From Xanthobacteraceae bacterium 501b (GTDB lineage Bacteria; Pseudomonadota; Alphaproteobacteria; Rhizobiales; Xanthobacteraceae), in the NCBI GenBank assembly GCA_000378025.1, contig KB899087.1:4459501-4523500 (forward strand): a stretch of DNA of 64,000 nt, in the 5' to 3' direction. The notes beneath the pieces were generated by a model. That model worked only from the letters and a program-made list of their open reading frames with translations. It was not told where the DNA came from and did no database searches. Positions 9,568 through 18,211 of this stretch are shown here, piece after piece. Position numbers and translations under genes: made by a program. Positions within the stretch are counted from its first letter, which is position 1, and every line of letters starts with the position of its first letter.

Positions 9568-10110
9568 TCAGTCGTCGGTGGGTCCGGACAGCGTGTGGTA
9601 GCGGCGGCTGTAATAGATCAGGCTCTCATTCGAGCCGCCTTCGGCGACGCCGACCACCTCGCAGAACAGCACATTATGGGTGCCGACCTCGACCGTGCGG
9701 ACGATGCGGCAATCGAAGGCGACCACCGCCCCGACCAGCATCGGCGCGCCGGTGGCCGCCACGCGCCAGGTGCCGCTGGCAAAGCGCTCCTCCGGCGGGG
9801 TGCGGCCGCCGAACAGGTTGGACAGCGGCTCATGCCCCGCCGCCAGCGTGTTGATGCAGACGACGCCATTGGCATGTACCGGGCCGGCCGCCGAGGAGCC
9901 CTTGTTGAGGCAGACCAGCAGGGTCGGCGGGCTGTCGGTGACGGAGCACACCGCCGAGGCGGTGAAGCCGTGGCGCCCGCCCGGCCCGTCTGTCGTGACG
10001 ATGTTCACCGCCGCGCCCAGGCGCGCCATGGCGTTGCGAAAGCCCTCCCGCGTGACGGCGGGAGGTGTGGTGGCGGGAGCGCCGTCGAGCGGCGAGCACG
10101 GGGGGGGCAT
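9568..10110 (-). CDS. Flavin reductase family protein (monooxygenase partner)
   Basis: A 180-residue FMN-binding split-barrel protein of the flavin reductase family. FRNAMARLGAAVNIVTT at the start, the central HGFTASAVCSVTDSPPTLLVCLN and the C-terminal SLIYYSRRYHTL are characteristic of the NtaB/RutF/HpaC type. It starts at the ATG at 10110, preceded by GGAGAAGG. It is the last gene of the operon and probably supplies reduced FMN to the flavin-dependent monooxygenase encoded immediately upstream, as in two-component nitrilotriacetate or dibenzothiophene-sulfone monooxygenases. An 86-bp gap separates it from that gene. Confidence 0.9.
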   Translation of the reverse strand: MPPPCSPLDGAPATTPPAVTREGFRNAMARLGAAVNIVTTDGPGGRHGFTASAVCSVTDSPPTLLVCLNKGSSAAGPVHANGVVCINTLAAGHEPLSNLFGGRTPPEERFASGTWRVAATGAPMLVGAVVAFDCRIVRTVEVGTHNVLFCEVVGVAEGGSNESLIYYSRRYHTLSGPTDD

Positions 10111-10196
10111 GCCCTTCTCCTTCTGCCGGAGCCTTGCCGGCGCTGATGCGGGGCGCGGCGTGCCGCGCCCTTGGTTCGCGGATGTGGGATCGCCGA

Positions 10197-11510
10197 TCAG
10201 AACTCGCGCAGATTGTCGCGGAGCAGCTGGTGCTTGTATTCGGTGCGGGTGAGGCCGCGCCTCTGCAGTTCCGGCACCAGCCCGTCGCAGATTTCGGTGA
10301 TGTAGCGGCGGGAGACGCGCAGCACTGGTGTGGTGATGAGGAAGCCGTCGCCGCCGACCTCTTCCATCGCCTCGCCCATCTTCTGCGCCACCTGCGCCGG
10401 CGTACCGATGAGTTCCAGCGAAGAGACGAGGCCGCCGCCGCCATCGGCCGCCAGCTGGCGCAGCGTCTTGCCGGAGCCCCATTGCTGGAACTTGTCGAGC
10501 GTGCCGGATTCGCCATTGGTGACGAGCTTTTCCGGTAGCGGCTGGTCGAGGTCGAACTGGGCGAAGTCGATCTCGGTGATGGCCGAAATAGAGATCAGCA
10601 CGTCATTGGCGAAATTGTCGGACAAGGTCACGCGGTCGAAGCGGGCGCGGGCTTCCTCCTCGGTCTCGCCGAGGCTCGGCGTGATGCAGAAGAACACCTT
10701 GATCTCGTCGGGGTCGCGACCGATGGCGGCGGCGCGGGCGCGGATGTCGGCGCGGAACGCCTTCATGCCCTCGACCCCATTGGCCACCGAGACGATGGCG
10801 TCGGCATAGCGGGCGGCGAAGTCGCGCCCACGCGGCGAGGCGCCGGCCTGCAGATAGACCGGGCGGCGCTGCGGCGAGGGCACGGTGTTGAGCGGGCCGC
10901 GCACCTGGTAATAGGTGCCCTTGTGGTCGATGGTGTGGACCTTGGAGCCGTCGGCATAGATGCCATTGGCGCGGTCGAGCACCACGGCGTCCGGCTCCCA
11001 GCTGTTGAACAGCTTGTCGCAGACTTCCATGTATTCCTCGGCCATGGCGTAGCGGTCCTCGCGCGGAGGCAGCTTGTCCATGCCGAAATTCTTCGCCATC
11101 AGGTCCTCGGCCGAGGTGACGACGTTCCAGCCGAAACGGCCCTTGGTGAGGCTGTCGATGGTCGAGCACAGCCGCGCCAGCATGAAGGGCGGGTAGGCCA
11201 TAGTGGAGAGCGTCGCCACCACGCCGAGATGCTTGGTCGCCATGCCCATCGCCACAGCCAGCGGCGCGGGATCGGCCTTCGGCACCATCATGGCGTGCTT
11301 GAGCGAGAGGTCGCGCGAGCCGCCGAAGGTCTCGGGCACCATCAGCTTGTCCTCGATCATGATGAGATCGAAGCAGGCGCGTTCCATGGCCTGGGCCATT
11401 TCGATGTAGAACTGGCCGTCCCATGGATTGCCGCCCTGGCCGAACGGCTCGCGCCATTCGTCGGGCGTGAAGTTCATGAACCAGGCGAGATGGAAGCGCT
11501 TGTCGGCCAT
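10197..11510 (-). CDS. LLM class flavin-dependent monooxygenase (NtaA/SnaA/DszA family)
   Basis: A 437-residue bacterial-luciferase-like TIM barrel of the long NtaA/SnaA/DszA/SoxA branch. The N-terminal FHLAWFMNFTPDEW, the middle GRFGWNVVTS and the RRPVYLQAGASPRGRDFA segment are signatures of that branch. Members use reduced FMN from a separate reductase to oxidise N- or S-containing organic compounds. The next gene downstream encodes such a reductase, and the three upstream genes encode an importer, so the enzyme probably attacks the imported compound after uptake. The substrate is unknown. The start ATG follows the ATPase stop codon by only five bases. Confidence 0.92.
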   Translation of the reverse strand: MADKRFHLAWFMNFTPDEWREPFGQGGNPWDGQFYIEMAQAMERACFDLIMIEDKLMVPETFGGSRDLSLKHAMMVPKADPAPLAVAMGMATKHLGVVATLSTMAYPPFMLARLCSTIDSLTKGRFGWNVVTSAEDLMAKNFGMDKLPPREDRYAMAEEYMEVCDKLFNSWEPDAVVLDRANGIYADGSKVHTIDHKGTYYQVRGPLNTVPSPQRRPVYLQAGASPRGRDFAARYADAIVSVANGVEGMKAFRADIRARAAAIGRDPDEIKVFFCITPSLGETEEEARARFDRVTLSDNFANDVLISISAITEIDFAQFDLDQPLPEKLVTNGESGTLDKFQQWGSGKTLRQLAADGGGGLVSSLELIGTPAQVAQKMGEAMEEVGGDGFLITTPVLRVSRRYITEICDGLVPELQRRGLTRTEYKHQLLRDNLREF

Positions 11511-11515
11511 TGCTG

Positions 11516-12364
11516 TCAGTCCTTCACTAAAGCGGTCTCGAATGCCGGGACGGCCGGGGCGCCCACGGCGGGGGATGTGCCGGCGAGGAGGGCGAGGCGG
11601 ACCTTTTCGCGCTCCGCCTCAAAGGCCCTGGATTCGCGCACGCTGCGGCACTTGGCTTCGAAATCGGAGACGATGGTGGCGCCGAAGCGCTCGGGCGCCT
11701 GCGGGTCGTTGCGCCGGCGGTCGACGGCGATGACGCGGGTGCCGAGCAGGAAGGCCTCGGGCAGGTCATGCGTGACCATGACGATGGTCATGCGGTTTTC
11801 TTCCCACAGCTCGCCGACCAGCTCGTGCATCGACTTGCGGGTGCCGGGATCGAGCGCGCCGAAGGGCTCGTCGAGCAGCAGCACTTTCGGCTTCATGATC
11901 AGTGCCTGCGCCAAAGCGAGGCGCTGCTGCATGCCGCCGGACAGCTGGGCGGGGTATTTATGCGCGTGCTCGCCGAGGCCGACGCGGGTGAGCAGCGCCA
12001 TGGCGCGCTCTTCCAGCGCCCTGCGGCGGGCGCCGAAGAAACGGCCGAGCAAGGGCGCGCCGGCCCATTGCGGCCCCATCATCACATTGCCCAGCACAGT
12101 GCGGTGCGGAAACACCGAATAGCGCTGGAACACCACGCCCCGGTCGGCGGTGGGCTCGGTGGCGATCGGCTCGCCGTCGAGGAGGATTCGCCCGCGCGTC
12201 GGTTGCTCCTGCGACAGCAGCATGCGCAGCAGCGTGGTCTTGCCGACCCCGGAGGGGCCGATGATGACGAGGAATTCGTGGTCGGCCAGCGACAGGTTCA
12301 CCTGTTCCAGCACGACCCGCTCGTCATATTCCTTCCAGACATTCTCGAAGCGGATGGTGGTCAT
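11516..12364 (-). CDS. ABC transporter ATP-binding protein (nitrate/sulfonate/taurine-type)
   Basis: A 282-residue ABC ATPase. Walker A is GPSGVGKTT (residues 37-45), the Q-loop follows in VVFQRYSVFPH, the signature is LSGGMQQR, Walker B is VLLLDEPFGALD and the switch His is in MVTHDL. About 60 extra C-terminal residues follow the nucleotide-binding core. The QRYSVFPH Q-loop region resembles ATPases annotated as urea-carboxylase-related, several of which were later tied to guanidine; that resemblance is from memory and weak. It energises the permease encoded immediately upstream, whose stop codon is 1 bp away. Substrate not determined. Confidence 0.92.
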   Translation of the reverse strand: MTTIRFENVWKEYDERVVLEQVNLSLADHEFLVIIGPSGVGKTTLLRMLLSQEQPTRGRILLDGEPIATEPTADRGVVFQRYSVFPHRTVLGNVMMGPQWAGAPLLGRFFGARRRALEERAMALLTRVGLGEHAHKYPAQLSGGMQQRLALAQALIMKPKVLLLDEPFGALDPGTRKSMHELVGELWEENRMTIVMVTHDLPEAFLLGTRVIAVDRRRNDPQAPERFGATIVSDFEAKCRSVRESRAFEAEREKVRLALLAGTSPAVGAPAVPAFETALVKD

Positions 12365-12365
12365 G

Positions 12366-13211
12366 TCAGGTCGCCTTTATCTGGTCCCAGGGATAGGCGG
12401 CCACCGCGAGCCGGCGCAGCGCGTAATCCATGAGAAAGGCGAGAAGGGTGATCCAGATCACGTAGGGAAGGATCACGTCCATGGCGAGGTAGCGACGCAC
12501 CAGGAAGATGCGGTAGCCAAGCCCGCCCTCGGAGGTGATGGCCTCCGCCGCGATGACGAACAGCCAGGCGGCGCCGAGCGAAAGGCGCACGGAGTCAATG
12601 AGGCGCGGCATCACCTGCGGCAGCACCACGCCCACGATCATCTGCCAGGTCGAGGCGCCGAGCGTCTGCGCCTTGATGATCTGCTCGGCGGGAATGGCGG
12701 ACACCCGCAGCATCACGTCTCGGATGATGAAGGGCGCGATGCCGAACACGATCAGAACGATCTTGGAGGCTTCGCCGAGGCCGAACAGGATGAACAGGAT
12801 CGGCAGCACGGCGAGCGGCGGGATCAGCGAAAAAGCGGCGAAGAACGGCTCGAAGGTGGCGCGCAGATAGGGCACGAAGCCGACAATGATCCCGAGCACC
12901 AGGCCGAGCAGGGCGGAGATGCCGAGCCCGAGAAACAGCCGCTGCAGGCTGAGCCAGGTGTCCCACCACAGCAGATATTGGCTGGTGGCCCGGTCGATCG
13001 TCGTCGCCATCCGCACCATGGTGGTCCAGAAGCTGGCGAAGCTCGGCATCAGCTTGTCCGCCGGCTCCACCGCGAGGCGCGCATTGGAGGCGAGGATGTA
13101 GATCGCCAGCACCGCGACGAAGGGCAGCAAGGCGAGGATGAGCCGGACGCCGGGACGTGGCGCGTAATTGATGATGCGGCGCATGGGGGGCCTTTCGGTT
13201 GCGATCGTCAT
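12366..13211 (-). CDS. ABC transporter permease (NrtB/SsuC/TauC type)
   Basis: A 281-residue inner-membrane permease with about six transmembrane segments and the EAA-type cytoplasmic loop SAIPAEQIIKAQTLGAST. Its PADKLMPSFASFW segment is a feature of permeases of the putative urea/guanidine-related branch. Three in-frame starts exist: 13247, 13211 and 13184. The first lies inside a palindromic repeat (13241-13344), so it is unlikely. The ATG at 13211 gives a basic N-terminus before the first membrane helix; the ATG at 13184 is nearly as good, with GAAAGG upstream. It works with the ATPase and the binding protein that flank it. Confidence 0.88.
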   Translation of the reverse strand: MTIATERPPMRRIINYAPRPGVRLILALLPFVAVLAIYILASNARLAVEPADKLMPSFASFWTTMVRMATTIDRATSQYLLWWDTWLSLQRLFLGLGISALLGLVLGIIVGFVPYLRATFEPFFAAFSLIPPLAVLPILFILFGLGEASKIVLIVFGIAPFIIRDVMLRVSAIPAEQIIKAQTLGASTWQMIVGVVLPQVMPRLIDSVRLSLGAAWLFVIAAEAITSEGGLGYRIFLVRRYLAMDVILPYVIWITLLAFLMDYALRRLAVAAYPWDQIKAT

Positions 13212-13240
13212 CCCGGGGGCTGAACCTCGTCCCGCGATGA

Positions 13241-13344
13241 CCGTCATCCTGAGGTGCCCGACCGGAGGGCGGGTCTCGAAGGATGTTCAGGCACGTGACA
13301 TCCCATCCTTCGAGGCTCGCTTCGCTCGCACCTCAGGATGACGG
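13241..13344. repeat. Nested palindromic intergenic repeat element
   Basis: A perfect 17-bp inverted repeat, CCGTCATCCTGAGGTGC at 13241-13257 against 13328-13344, encloses a second 11-bp pair, CTCGAAGGATG at 13275-13285 against 13304-13314. The whole unit can fold as a long interrupted hairpin. The CATCCTGAGGTGC and CTCGAAGGATG words are typical of dispersed extragenic palindromes in Hyphomicrobiales. It lies between the binding-protein and permease genes of one operon and might act as a processing or attenuation element. Confidence 0.85.
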
Positions 13345-13441
13345 CGCTTTGCAGCAGTCTCCCAGGCTTCGCCGGAGCGTCCCCTGTGCCCCGGATCGGC
13401 GCGGCGCGGTGCGCCGCTTGTCCGGGGCGCAGGTCGCGGTC

Positions 13442-14521
13442 TCACAGCTTCCCGTCGACCGCGTCCTTGGTGAAGCTGGCATTGACCCGCATCTTGATGT
13501 TGGCCTTGTCGCCCAGCACCGTGCCATCGGCGACTTCGATGCCGATGGTGTCGACGCTGGTAGCGCCCTGGCCGAACAGGCCCTGCTGGAAGCAGAAGGT
13601 GCGGATGTTGTCCCAGATCTTGGCGTTATCGGCCGAGGTGAGGAAGGCCAGCGCATCGGCCGGGGTGTAGAAGAAGTGGGTGGTGTCGAGCTGCGCCTGC
13701 AGGCCGCCGGCATCGGTGCCCATGGCGCTGGTCATGACCGCGCGCATCTCCTCGGCGGGGGCGCCGCCGGCCTTGAGGATGCCCAGCGCCTCATACCAGG
13801 CGCCGACCACGGCCTTGGCGAAATCCGGGTTGTCCTTGATGTTCTGGGTGTTGCCGATGAACACGTCCATGATCTCGCCGGGGATCTTGGAGCTGTCGAA
13901 CAGATTGGTGGCGCCCTTGACCTTGAGCATGTCCTCGGTCAGCGGCTTCCACGAGACGGCGTGCTTCATCTCGTCCTGCGAGATGAAGGCGGCGGAGATT
14001 TCCGAATCCGAGATGTTCACCGTCTTGGCGGCGGTGGGATCATCGATGCCGGCGAGCTGCAGGCCGCGGTTCAGCAGATAGTGCGAGACGCTGTACTGCA
14101 GCAGGTACACGTCCTGGCCCGCCAGTTCCTTCACGTCCTTGGCGGTCTTGGAGACGACGATGTCGTTGCCGTCGGAATAGTCGGTGATCAGGACGATGGA
14201 GGTGTCGACGCCGCCAGCGGCCGGCATGGTAAGGCCGTCCATTGAGGCGACGCCGACCGCGTCGATCTCGCCGGCGATGAACTGGTTGATGGAGCCGACA
14301 TAGTCATTGGCCTGAATGACCTCGACCTCGATGCCATATTTGTCGGCCCACTTCTTCATGATGCCGGAGGACTTCATGTAGGCGAAGGGCATGAAGCCGA
14401 TATAGACGGTGTAGGCGACCTTGAAACTCTTCTTCGGCGCGGCTTGCGCCGCAGGCGCTCCCGCAAGGACGGCGGCGGTGAGGCTGGCGAGGACGGCTGC
14501 AGCCCTGATTATGCGCTTCAT
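13442..14521 (-). CDS. ABC transporter substrate-binding protein
   Basis: A 359-residue periplasmic binding protein, first gene of the operon. Residues 1-27 form a Sec signal peptide (basic start, hydrophobic stretch, cleavage near AQAAP). The mature part begins FKVAYTVYIGFMPFAYM and fits the NMT1/TauA-like (NrtA/SsuA) fold used for aromatic or small nitrogen and sulfur compounds. SQDEMKHAVSWKPL and IGNTQNIKDNP resemble binding proteins annotated as putative urea ABC transporters. The true ligand is unknown. It is divergent from a TetR gene, with a candidate operator between them at 14560-14579. Confidence 0.9.
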   Translation of the reverse strand: MKRIIRAAAVLASLTAAVLAGAPAAQAAPKKSFKVAYTVYIGFMPFAYMKSSGIMKKWADKYGIEVEVIQANDYVGSINQFIAGEIDAVGVASMDGLTMPAAGGVDTSIVLITDYSDGNDIVVSKTAKDVKELAGQDVYLLQYSVSHYLLNRGLQLAGIDDPTAAKTVNISDSEISAAFISQDEMKHAVSWKPLTEDMLKVKGATNLFDSSKIPGEIMDVFIGNTQNIKDNPDFAKAVVGAWYEALGILKAGGAPAEEMRAVMTSAMGTDAGGLQAQLDTTHFFYTPADALAFLTSADNAKIWDNIRTFCFQQGLFGQGATSVDTIGIEVADGTVLGDKANIKMRVNASFTKDAVDGKL

Positions 14522-14559
14522 GAGGAGTGGCTCCGGTCGCTGAAATGGCTGGACCGGGC

Positions 14560-14579
14560 TATTAAACGGTGACTTAATA
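14560..14579. promoter_or_regulatory. Candidate TetR operator between divergent genes
   Basis: Inverted hexamers TATTAA (14560-14565) and TTAATA (14574-14579) are separated by 8 bp. The site is 39 bp upstream of the binding-protein start and 78 bp upstream of the TetR start, where a repressor could control both promoters. The spacer contains ACGGTGA, a word that recurs upstream of the molybdenum hydroxylase at 15320-15327. Confidence 0.4.
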
Positions 14580-14657
14580 TCGTGTGCAAGCCCAACAAAT
14601 GGGCACGCCTAGCATATGAGCAAGGCAGAAAATTCCGTAAAAATACGGAGGAAACCG

Positions 14658-15281
14658 ATGACGGCCCGCACCGCGCGCAAGCGCCTCCAGCCCGCCGAGC
14701 GGCGGGGGATGATCCTCGAAGAAGCCTTGCGGCTGTTCGCGACGCGCCATTTCTCTGTCGTGACGGTGCGGGACATCGCGCTGGTCTGCGACATCAATGT
14801 CGGGCTGCTCTACCACTATTTCGACAACAAGGACGATCTGGTGCGGCGCGCCCTTGGGCACGCGATCGAGCAACTCATGGCCGGCTATGAGGCGCGCCGT
14901 GCCGACGGGGCGGAGCCGCTGGAGGAGATTCTCGCCTGGCTCGACATTCATATGGAGCTGGCGCCCATCCTCGCGCAGATGGTGAAGCTGATGGCGGATT
15001 ATGCCAGCTCGGGCCTGCGCGATGACGAGCTCGACGCCCTGATCGCCGGCTTCTATGGCCGCGAGAAGCAGCTGCTGGAGGGCGCGCTGGCGCGCGGGGT
15101 GGCGAGCGGCCGGTTCGCTTCCGTCGACATTGCCCGCACCGCGCGCCGCATCGGCCTGATGCTTGACGGCATCTTCTACGCTTCCGCCAGCCGGGGCGAC
15201 GACCGCATCGTCGATGACATCGCCGATCTCGCCGATTTCGTGCGCGACCTGCTCGGCTTGCGCACCGAGGTGGTGGCGTAG
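14658..15281 (+). CDS. TetR/AcrR family transcriptional regulator
   Basis: A 207-residue regulator with an N-terminal TetR domain: the helix-turn-helix covers TVRDIALVCDINVGLLYHYF followed by DNKDDLV. The C-terminal half (about residues 75-207) is the ligand and dimer domain. An ATG at 14616 would add 14 residues, but the ATG at 14658 has a strong GGAGG (14647-14651) at six-base spacing and was preferred. It is divergent from the ABC/monooxygenase operon and probably represses it; the molybdenum hydroxylase genes 175 bp downstream could also be under its control. Confidence 0.88.
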   Translation: MTARTARKRLQPAERRGMILEEALRLFATRHFSVVTVRDIALVCDINVGLLYHYFDNKDDLVRRALGHAIEQLMAGYEARRADGAEPLEEILAWLDIHMELAPILAQMVKLMADYASSGLRDDELDALIAGFYGREKQLLEGALARGVASGRFASVDIARTARRIGLMLDGIFYASASRGDDRIVDDIADLADFVRDLLGLRTEVVA

Positions 15282-15331
15282 GCAGAGAGTTGCGCCCTGA
15301 GGTTGCGCGGGCATCACGGAACGGTGATTAG

Positions 15332-15345
15332 ATGATGGCCATCAT
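15332..15345. promoter_or_regulatory. Perfect 14-bp palindrome upstream of molybdenum hydroxylase operon
   Basis: ATGATGGCCATCAT is its own reverse complement and lies 111 bp upstream of the start at 15457, directly after a GGAACGGTGATTA sequence. It may be a regulator binding site. Confidence 0.35.
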
Positions 15346-15456
15346 GAAGCGTTAGCCTCCGCGCGGGAGCGCAGACATCACGGCTTGCCGTCGCCGGGAG
15401 GCGGGGGTGAGCCTATGCCGTTGCGCGTCCTCATCCCCGGGAAGGAGAGGGCGGAC

Positions 15457-15915
15457 ATGAAATTCACACTCAACGGACGCGAACAAACGCTCGACGCTGA
15501 TGGCGACATGCCGCTGCTCTGGGCGCTTCGCGACATTGCCGGGCTGACCGGCACCAAGTTCGGCTGCGGCGCCGCCCTGTGTGGCGCCTGCACGGTGCAT
15601 GTCGACGGCGCGCCGGTGCGCTCGTGCCAGACCTTCGTTTCCGATGTCGAGGGCAAGAACATCACCACAATCGAGGGCGTCGCCGCCACCGGCAAGGTCG
15701 GCGAGGCCGTGGTGGAGGCGTGGCGCACGCTCGACGTGGTGCAATGCGGCTATTGCCAGCCCGGCCAGATCATGTCGGCAGTGGGGCTGCTCAGCGAGAA
15801 CCGCACGCCGACCGACGACGACATCGACGCCGCCATGGACGGCAATGTCTGCCGCTGCGCCACCTATCAGCGCATCCGCGCCGCCATCCACGAAGCCGCC
15901 TCCAACCTCGCGTGA
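15457..15915 (+). CDS. (2Fe-2S)-binding subunit of an isoquinoline 1-oxidoreductase-like enzyme
   Basis: A 152-residue electron-transfer subunit with both [2Fe-2S] modules: Cys37, 42, 45 and 57 in the N-terminal plant-type ferredoxin fold, then [11 protein letters not shown] and NVCRCATY for the second cluster. [13 protein letters not shown] and the [12 protein letters not shown] ending are typical of the IorA group. The ATG at 15457 with an upstream GGAAGGAGAGG was preferred to an ATG at 15385 that only adds a Pro/Gly-rich extension. It is followed after 5 bp by the catalytic subunit gene. It shuttles electrons from the molybdenum centre to an unidentified acceptor. Confidence 0.92.
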   Translation: MKFTLNGREQTLDADGDMPLLWALRDIAGLTGTKFGCGAALCGACTVHVDGAPVRSCQTFVSDVEGKNITTIEGVAATGKVGEAVVEAWRTLDVVQCGYCQPGQIMSAVGLLSENRTPTDDDIDAAMDGNVCRCATYQRIRAAIHEAASNLA

Positions 15916-15920
15916 GCGCC

Positions 15921-18137
15921 ATGCACCTCATCACACCCGACCACTACCGGCAGATGCTGGCGGGCATGGGCACGCCGCTCGCCGCTTCCCGTCGCAATTT
16001 CCTCAAGGGCCTCGGTGCCGCCGGCGGTGCGCTGGTGATCGGCCTGCATCTCGGCCCGCGCCTGGCGTTGGCGGAAGAGGCCGCCGCCCCCGCCGCCCCA
16101 CCAATGCCGAACGCCTTTGTGCGGATCGCCCCCGACAACACGGTGACGGTGCTGATCAAGCATGTCGACATGGGCCAAGGCGTCACCACCGGCCTGCCGA
16201 CCATCGTCGCCGAAGAGCTCGACGCCGACTGGAGCCAGATGCGGACCGCCTTCGCCCCGGCCGACGCCAAGCTCTACAACAACCTCGCCTTCGGCCCGGT
16301 GCAGGGCACGGGTGGCTCCACCTCGGTCGCCAATAGCTGGGACCAGTTGCGTCGGGCGGGCGCCGCCGCGCGCGCCATGCTGGTCGAGGCTGCGGCCAAG
16401 CAGTGGGGCGTGGCGCCGTCGACCGTCACGGTCAAGAAGGGCGTTCTGAAAAGCGGCAGCCATTCCGGCATCTTTGGCGAGTTCGCGGAAGCGGCCGCCA
16501 GGCTGCCGGTGCCGGCCGAGGTGACGCTGAAGCAGCCGAAGGACTTCACGCTGATCGGCACAAGGCTGCCGCGCCTCGATTCCACCGTGAAGACCGACGG
16601 CACCGCGACCTATGCGCTCGACATGCGCCGGCCGGGCATGCTGACCGCCGTGGTCCGCCGGCCCGACCGTTTCGGCGCCACGGTGAAGAGCTTCGACGCG
16701 GCGGCGGCCAAGAAGGTGCCTGGTGTGGTCGAGGTGGTGGCGGTGCCCTCCGGCGTCGCCGTGCTCGCCACCAACACCTGGGCGGCGATCCAGGGCCGCG
16801 AGGCGCTCGCCTCGCTCGAATGGGACGAGGCCAAAGCCGAAAAACGCGGCACCGCCGAACTGTTCGATGAATACCGCAAGCTGGCGGCGTCGCCGGGCCT
16901 GCCCGCCGCGCGCCGCGGCGACGCTGCCAAGGGATTGGCGGGCGCGGCCAAGGCCATTGAGGCGGAATTCGCCTTCCCCTATCTCGCCCATGCGCCAATG
17001 GAGCCGCTGAACTGCGTGATCGAGAAGACCGGCGAGGGCGTCACCATCTGGACCGGCTCGCAGTTCCAGACCATCGAGCAGGCGGTCACCGCCGGCATTC
17101 TCGGTGTGAAGCCCGAGCAGGTGAAGATCGAGTCGCTCTATGCCGGCGGCTCTTTCGGGCGCCGCGCCACTGTCACGGCGGACTATGTCGCCGAGGCCGC
17201 CACCATCCTCAAGGCGATCGACGGCCGGGCGCCGGTGCATCTGATCTGGACTCGCGAGGACGACATCAAGGGCGGCTATTACCGCCCGATGTTCTATCAC
17301 AAGGTGCGTGCGGGGCTGACGGCCGACGGCAGAATCGCCGGCTGGGAGCAGCAGATCGTCGGCCAGTCCTTCATGGCCGGCACGCCTTTCGAGGCGTTCG
17401 CGATCAAGGAGGGGGTGGACGGCACCTCGGTGGAAGGTGCCTCCGACACCAATTACGACATCGGCAATTTCGCGGTGGACCTGCACTCGCCGAAGGTCGC
17501 GGTGCCGACCCTGTGGTGGCGCTCGGTTGGCCACACCCACACCGCCCATGTGGTGGAGGTGATGATCGACGAACTCGCCCGGGCGGCCGATCGGGATCCC
17601 GTCGAATTCCGGCTGGAGCTGCTGAAGGACAAGCCGCGCCATGCCGCCGTGCTGAAGTTGCTGGCGGAGAAGGCCAGTTGGGGCGCGAAGGCCGGGCCCG
17701 GCAAGGGGCGCGGCGTGGCGCTGCATGAGAGCTTCAACACCGTGGTCGGCAGTGTCATCGACATTTCCGTGGTCGACAGCAAGATCAAGGTCGAGCGCGT
17801 CGTCTGCGCGGTCGATTGCGGCATCGCCATCAACCCGGACGTGATCGCGGCGCAGATCGAGGGTGGCGTCGGCTTCGGCCTTGGCGCGGCGCTGCATGAC
17901 GAGATCACGCTCGAGGACGGCGTGGTCGAGCAGGCCAATTTCGACACCTATGTGCCGCTGCGCATGTCGGAAATGCCCAAAGTCGAGGTGCATATCCTGC
18001 CCTCCGCCAATGCGCCGACCGGCATTGGCGAGCCGGGCGTGCCCGGGGTGGCGCCGGCGCTCTCCAACGCCATTTTTGATGCCACCGGCCAGAGACTGCG
18101 CTCGCTGCCCTTCCGGTTGGAGGACTTCAAGGCCTGA
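15921..18137 (+). CDS. Molybdopterin-dependent hydroxylase catalytic subunit, Tat-exported (IorB-like)
   Basis: A 738-residue catalytic subunit of the isoquinoline 1-oxidoreductase/aldehyde oxidase type. A twin-arginine signal lies at residues 23-50 ([10 protein letters not shown] followed by a hydrophobic run ending in ALA), so the enzyme acts in the periplasm, with the Fe-S subunit carried along as a partner. Molybdopterin-domain motifs include [26 protein letters not shown] and [18 protein letters not shown], the last around the catalytic Glu. Homologues oxidise N-heterocycles or aldehydes. The usual cytochrome c partner and an XdhC-type chaperone gene are absent next to it. Substrate unknown. 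Confidence 0.9.
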   Translation: MHLITPDHYRQMLAGMGTPLAASRRNFLKGLGAAGGALVIGLHLGPRLALAEEAAAPAAPPMPNAFVRIAPDNTVTVLIKHVDMGQGVTTGLPTIVAEELDADWSQMRTAFAPADAKLYNNLAFGPVQGTGGSTSVANSWDQLRRAGAAARAMLVEAAAKQWGVAPSTVTVKKGVLKSGSHSGIFGEFAEAAARLPVPAEVTLKQPKDFTLIGTRLPRLDSTVKTDGTATYALDMRRPGMLTAVVRRPDRFGATVKSFDAAAAKKVPGVVEVVAVPSGVAVLATNTWAAIQGREALASLEWDEAKAEKRGTAELFDEYRKLAASPGLPAARRGDAAKGLAGAAKAIEAEFAFPYLAHAPMEPLNCVIEKTGEGVTIWTGSQFQTIEQAVTAGILGVKPEQVKIESLYAGGSFGRRATVTADYVAEAATILKAIDGRAPVHLIWTREDDIKGGYYRPMFYHKVRAGLTADGRIAGWEQQIVGQSFMAGTPFEAFAIKEGVDGTSVEGASDTNYDIGNFAVDLHSPKVAVPTLWWRSVGHTHTAHVVEVMIDELARAADRDPVEFRLELLKDKPRHAAVLKLLAEKASWGAKAGPGKGRGVALHESFNTVVGSVIDISVVDSKIKVERVVCAVDCGIAINPDVIAAQIEGGVGFGLGAALHDEITLEDGVVEQANFDTYVPLRMSEMPKVEVHILPSANAPTGIGEPGVPGVAPALSNAIFDATGQRLRSLPFRLEDFKA

Positions 18138-18160
18138 CGGGCGCGCCCTTTCGACATATG

Positions 18161-18189
18161 AAAAGGCCGGTCGCGAGACCGGCCTTTTT
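18161..18189. terminator. Bidirectional rho-independent terminator
   Basis: A 12-bp perfect stem (AAAAGGCCGGTC, loop GCGA, then its complement) is followed by TTTTT and preceded by AAAA. It lies between the convergent IorB-like gene and gabD and can stop transcription from both sides. Confidence 0.92.
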
Positions 18190-18211
18190 GCTGAAGCGTT
18201 AGTTTGCCGGC

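Noticed and set aside
14522..14657. Possible guanidine-I (ykkC) riboswitch before the ABC operon
   Set aside because: The transporter resembles guanidine-related ones, but the leader lacks the conserved ykkC sequence blocks and is too short for the aptamer.
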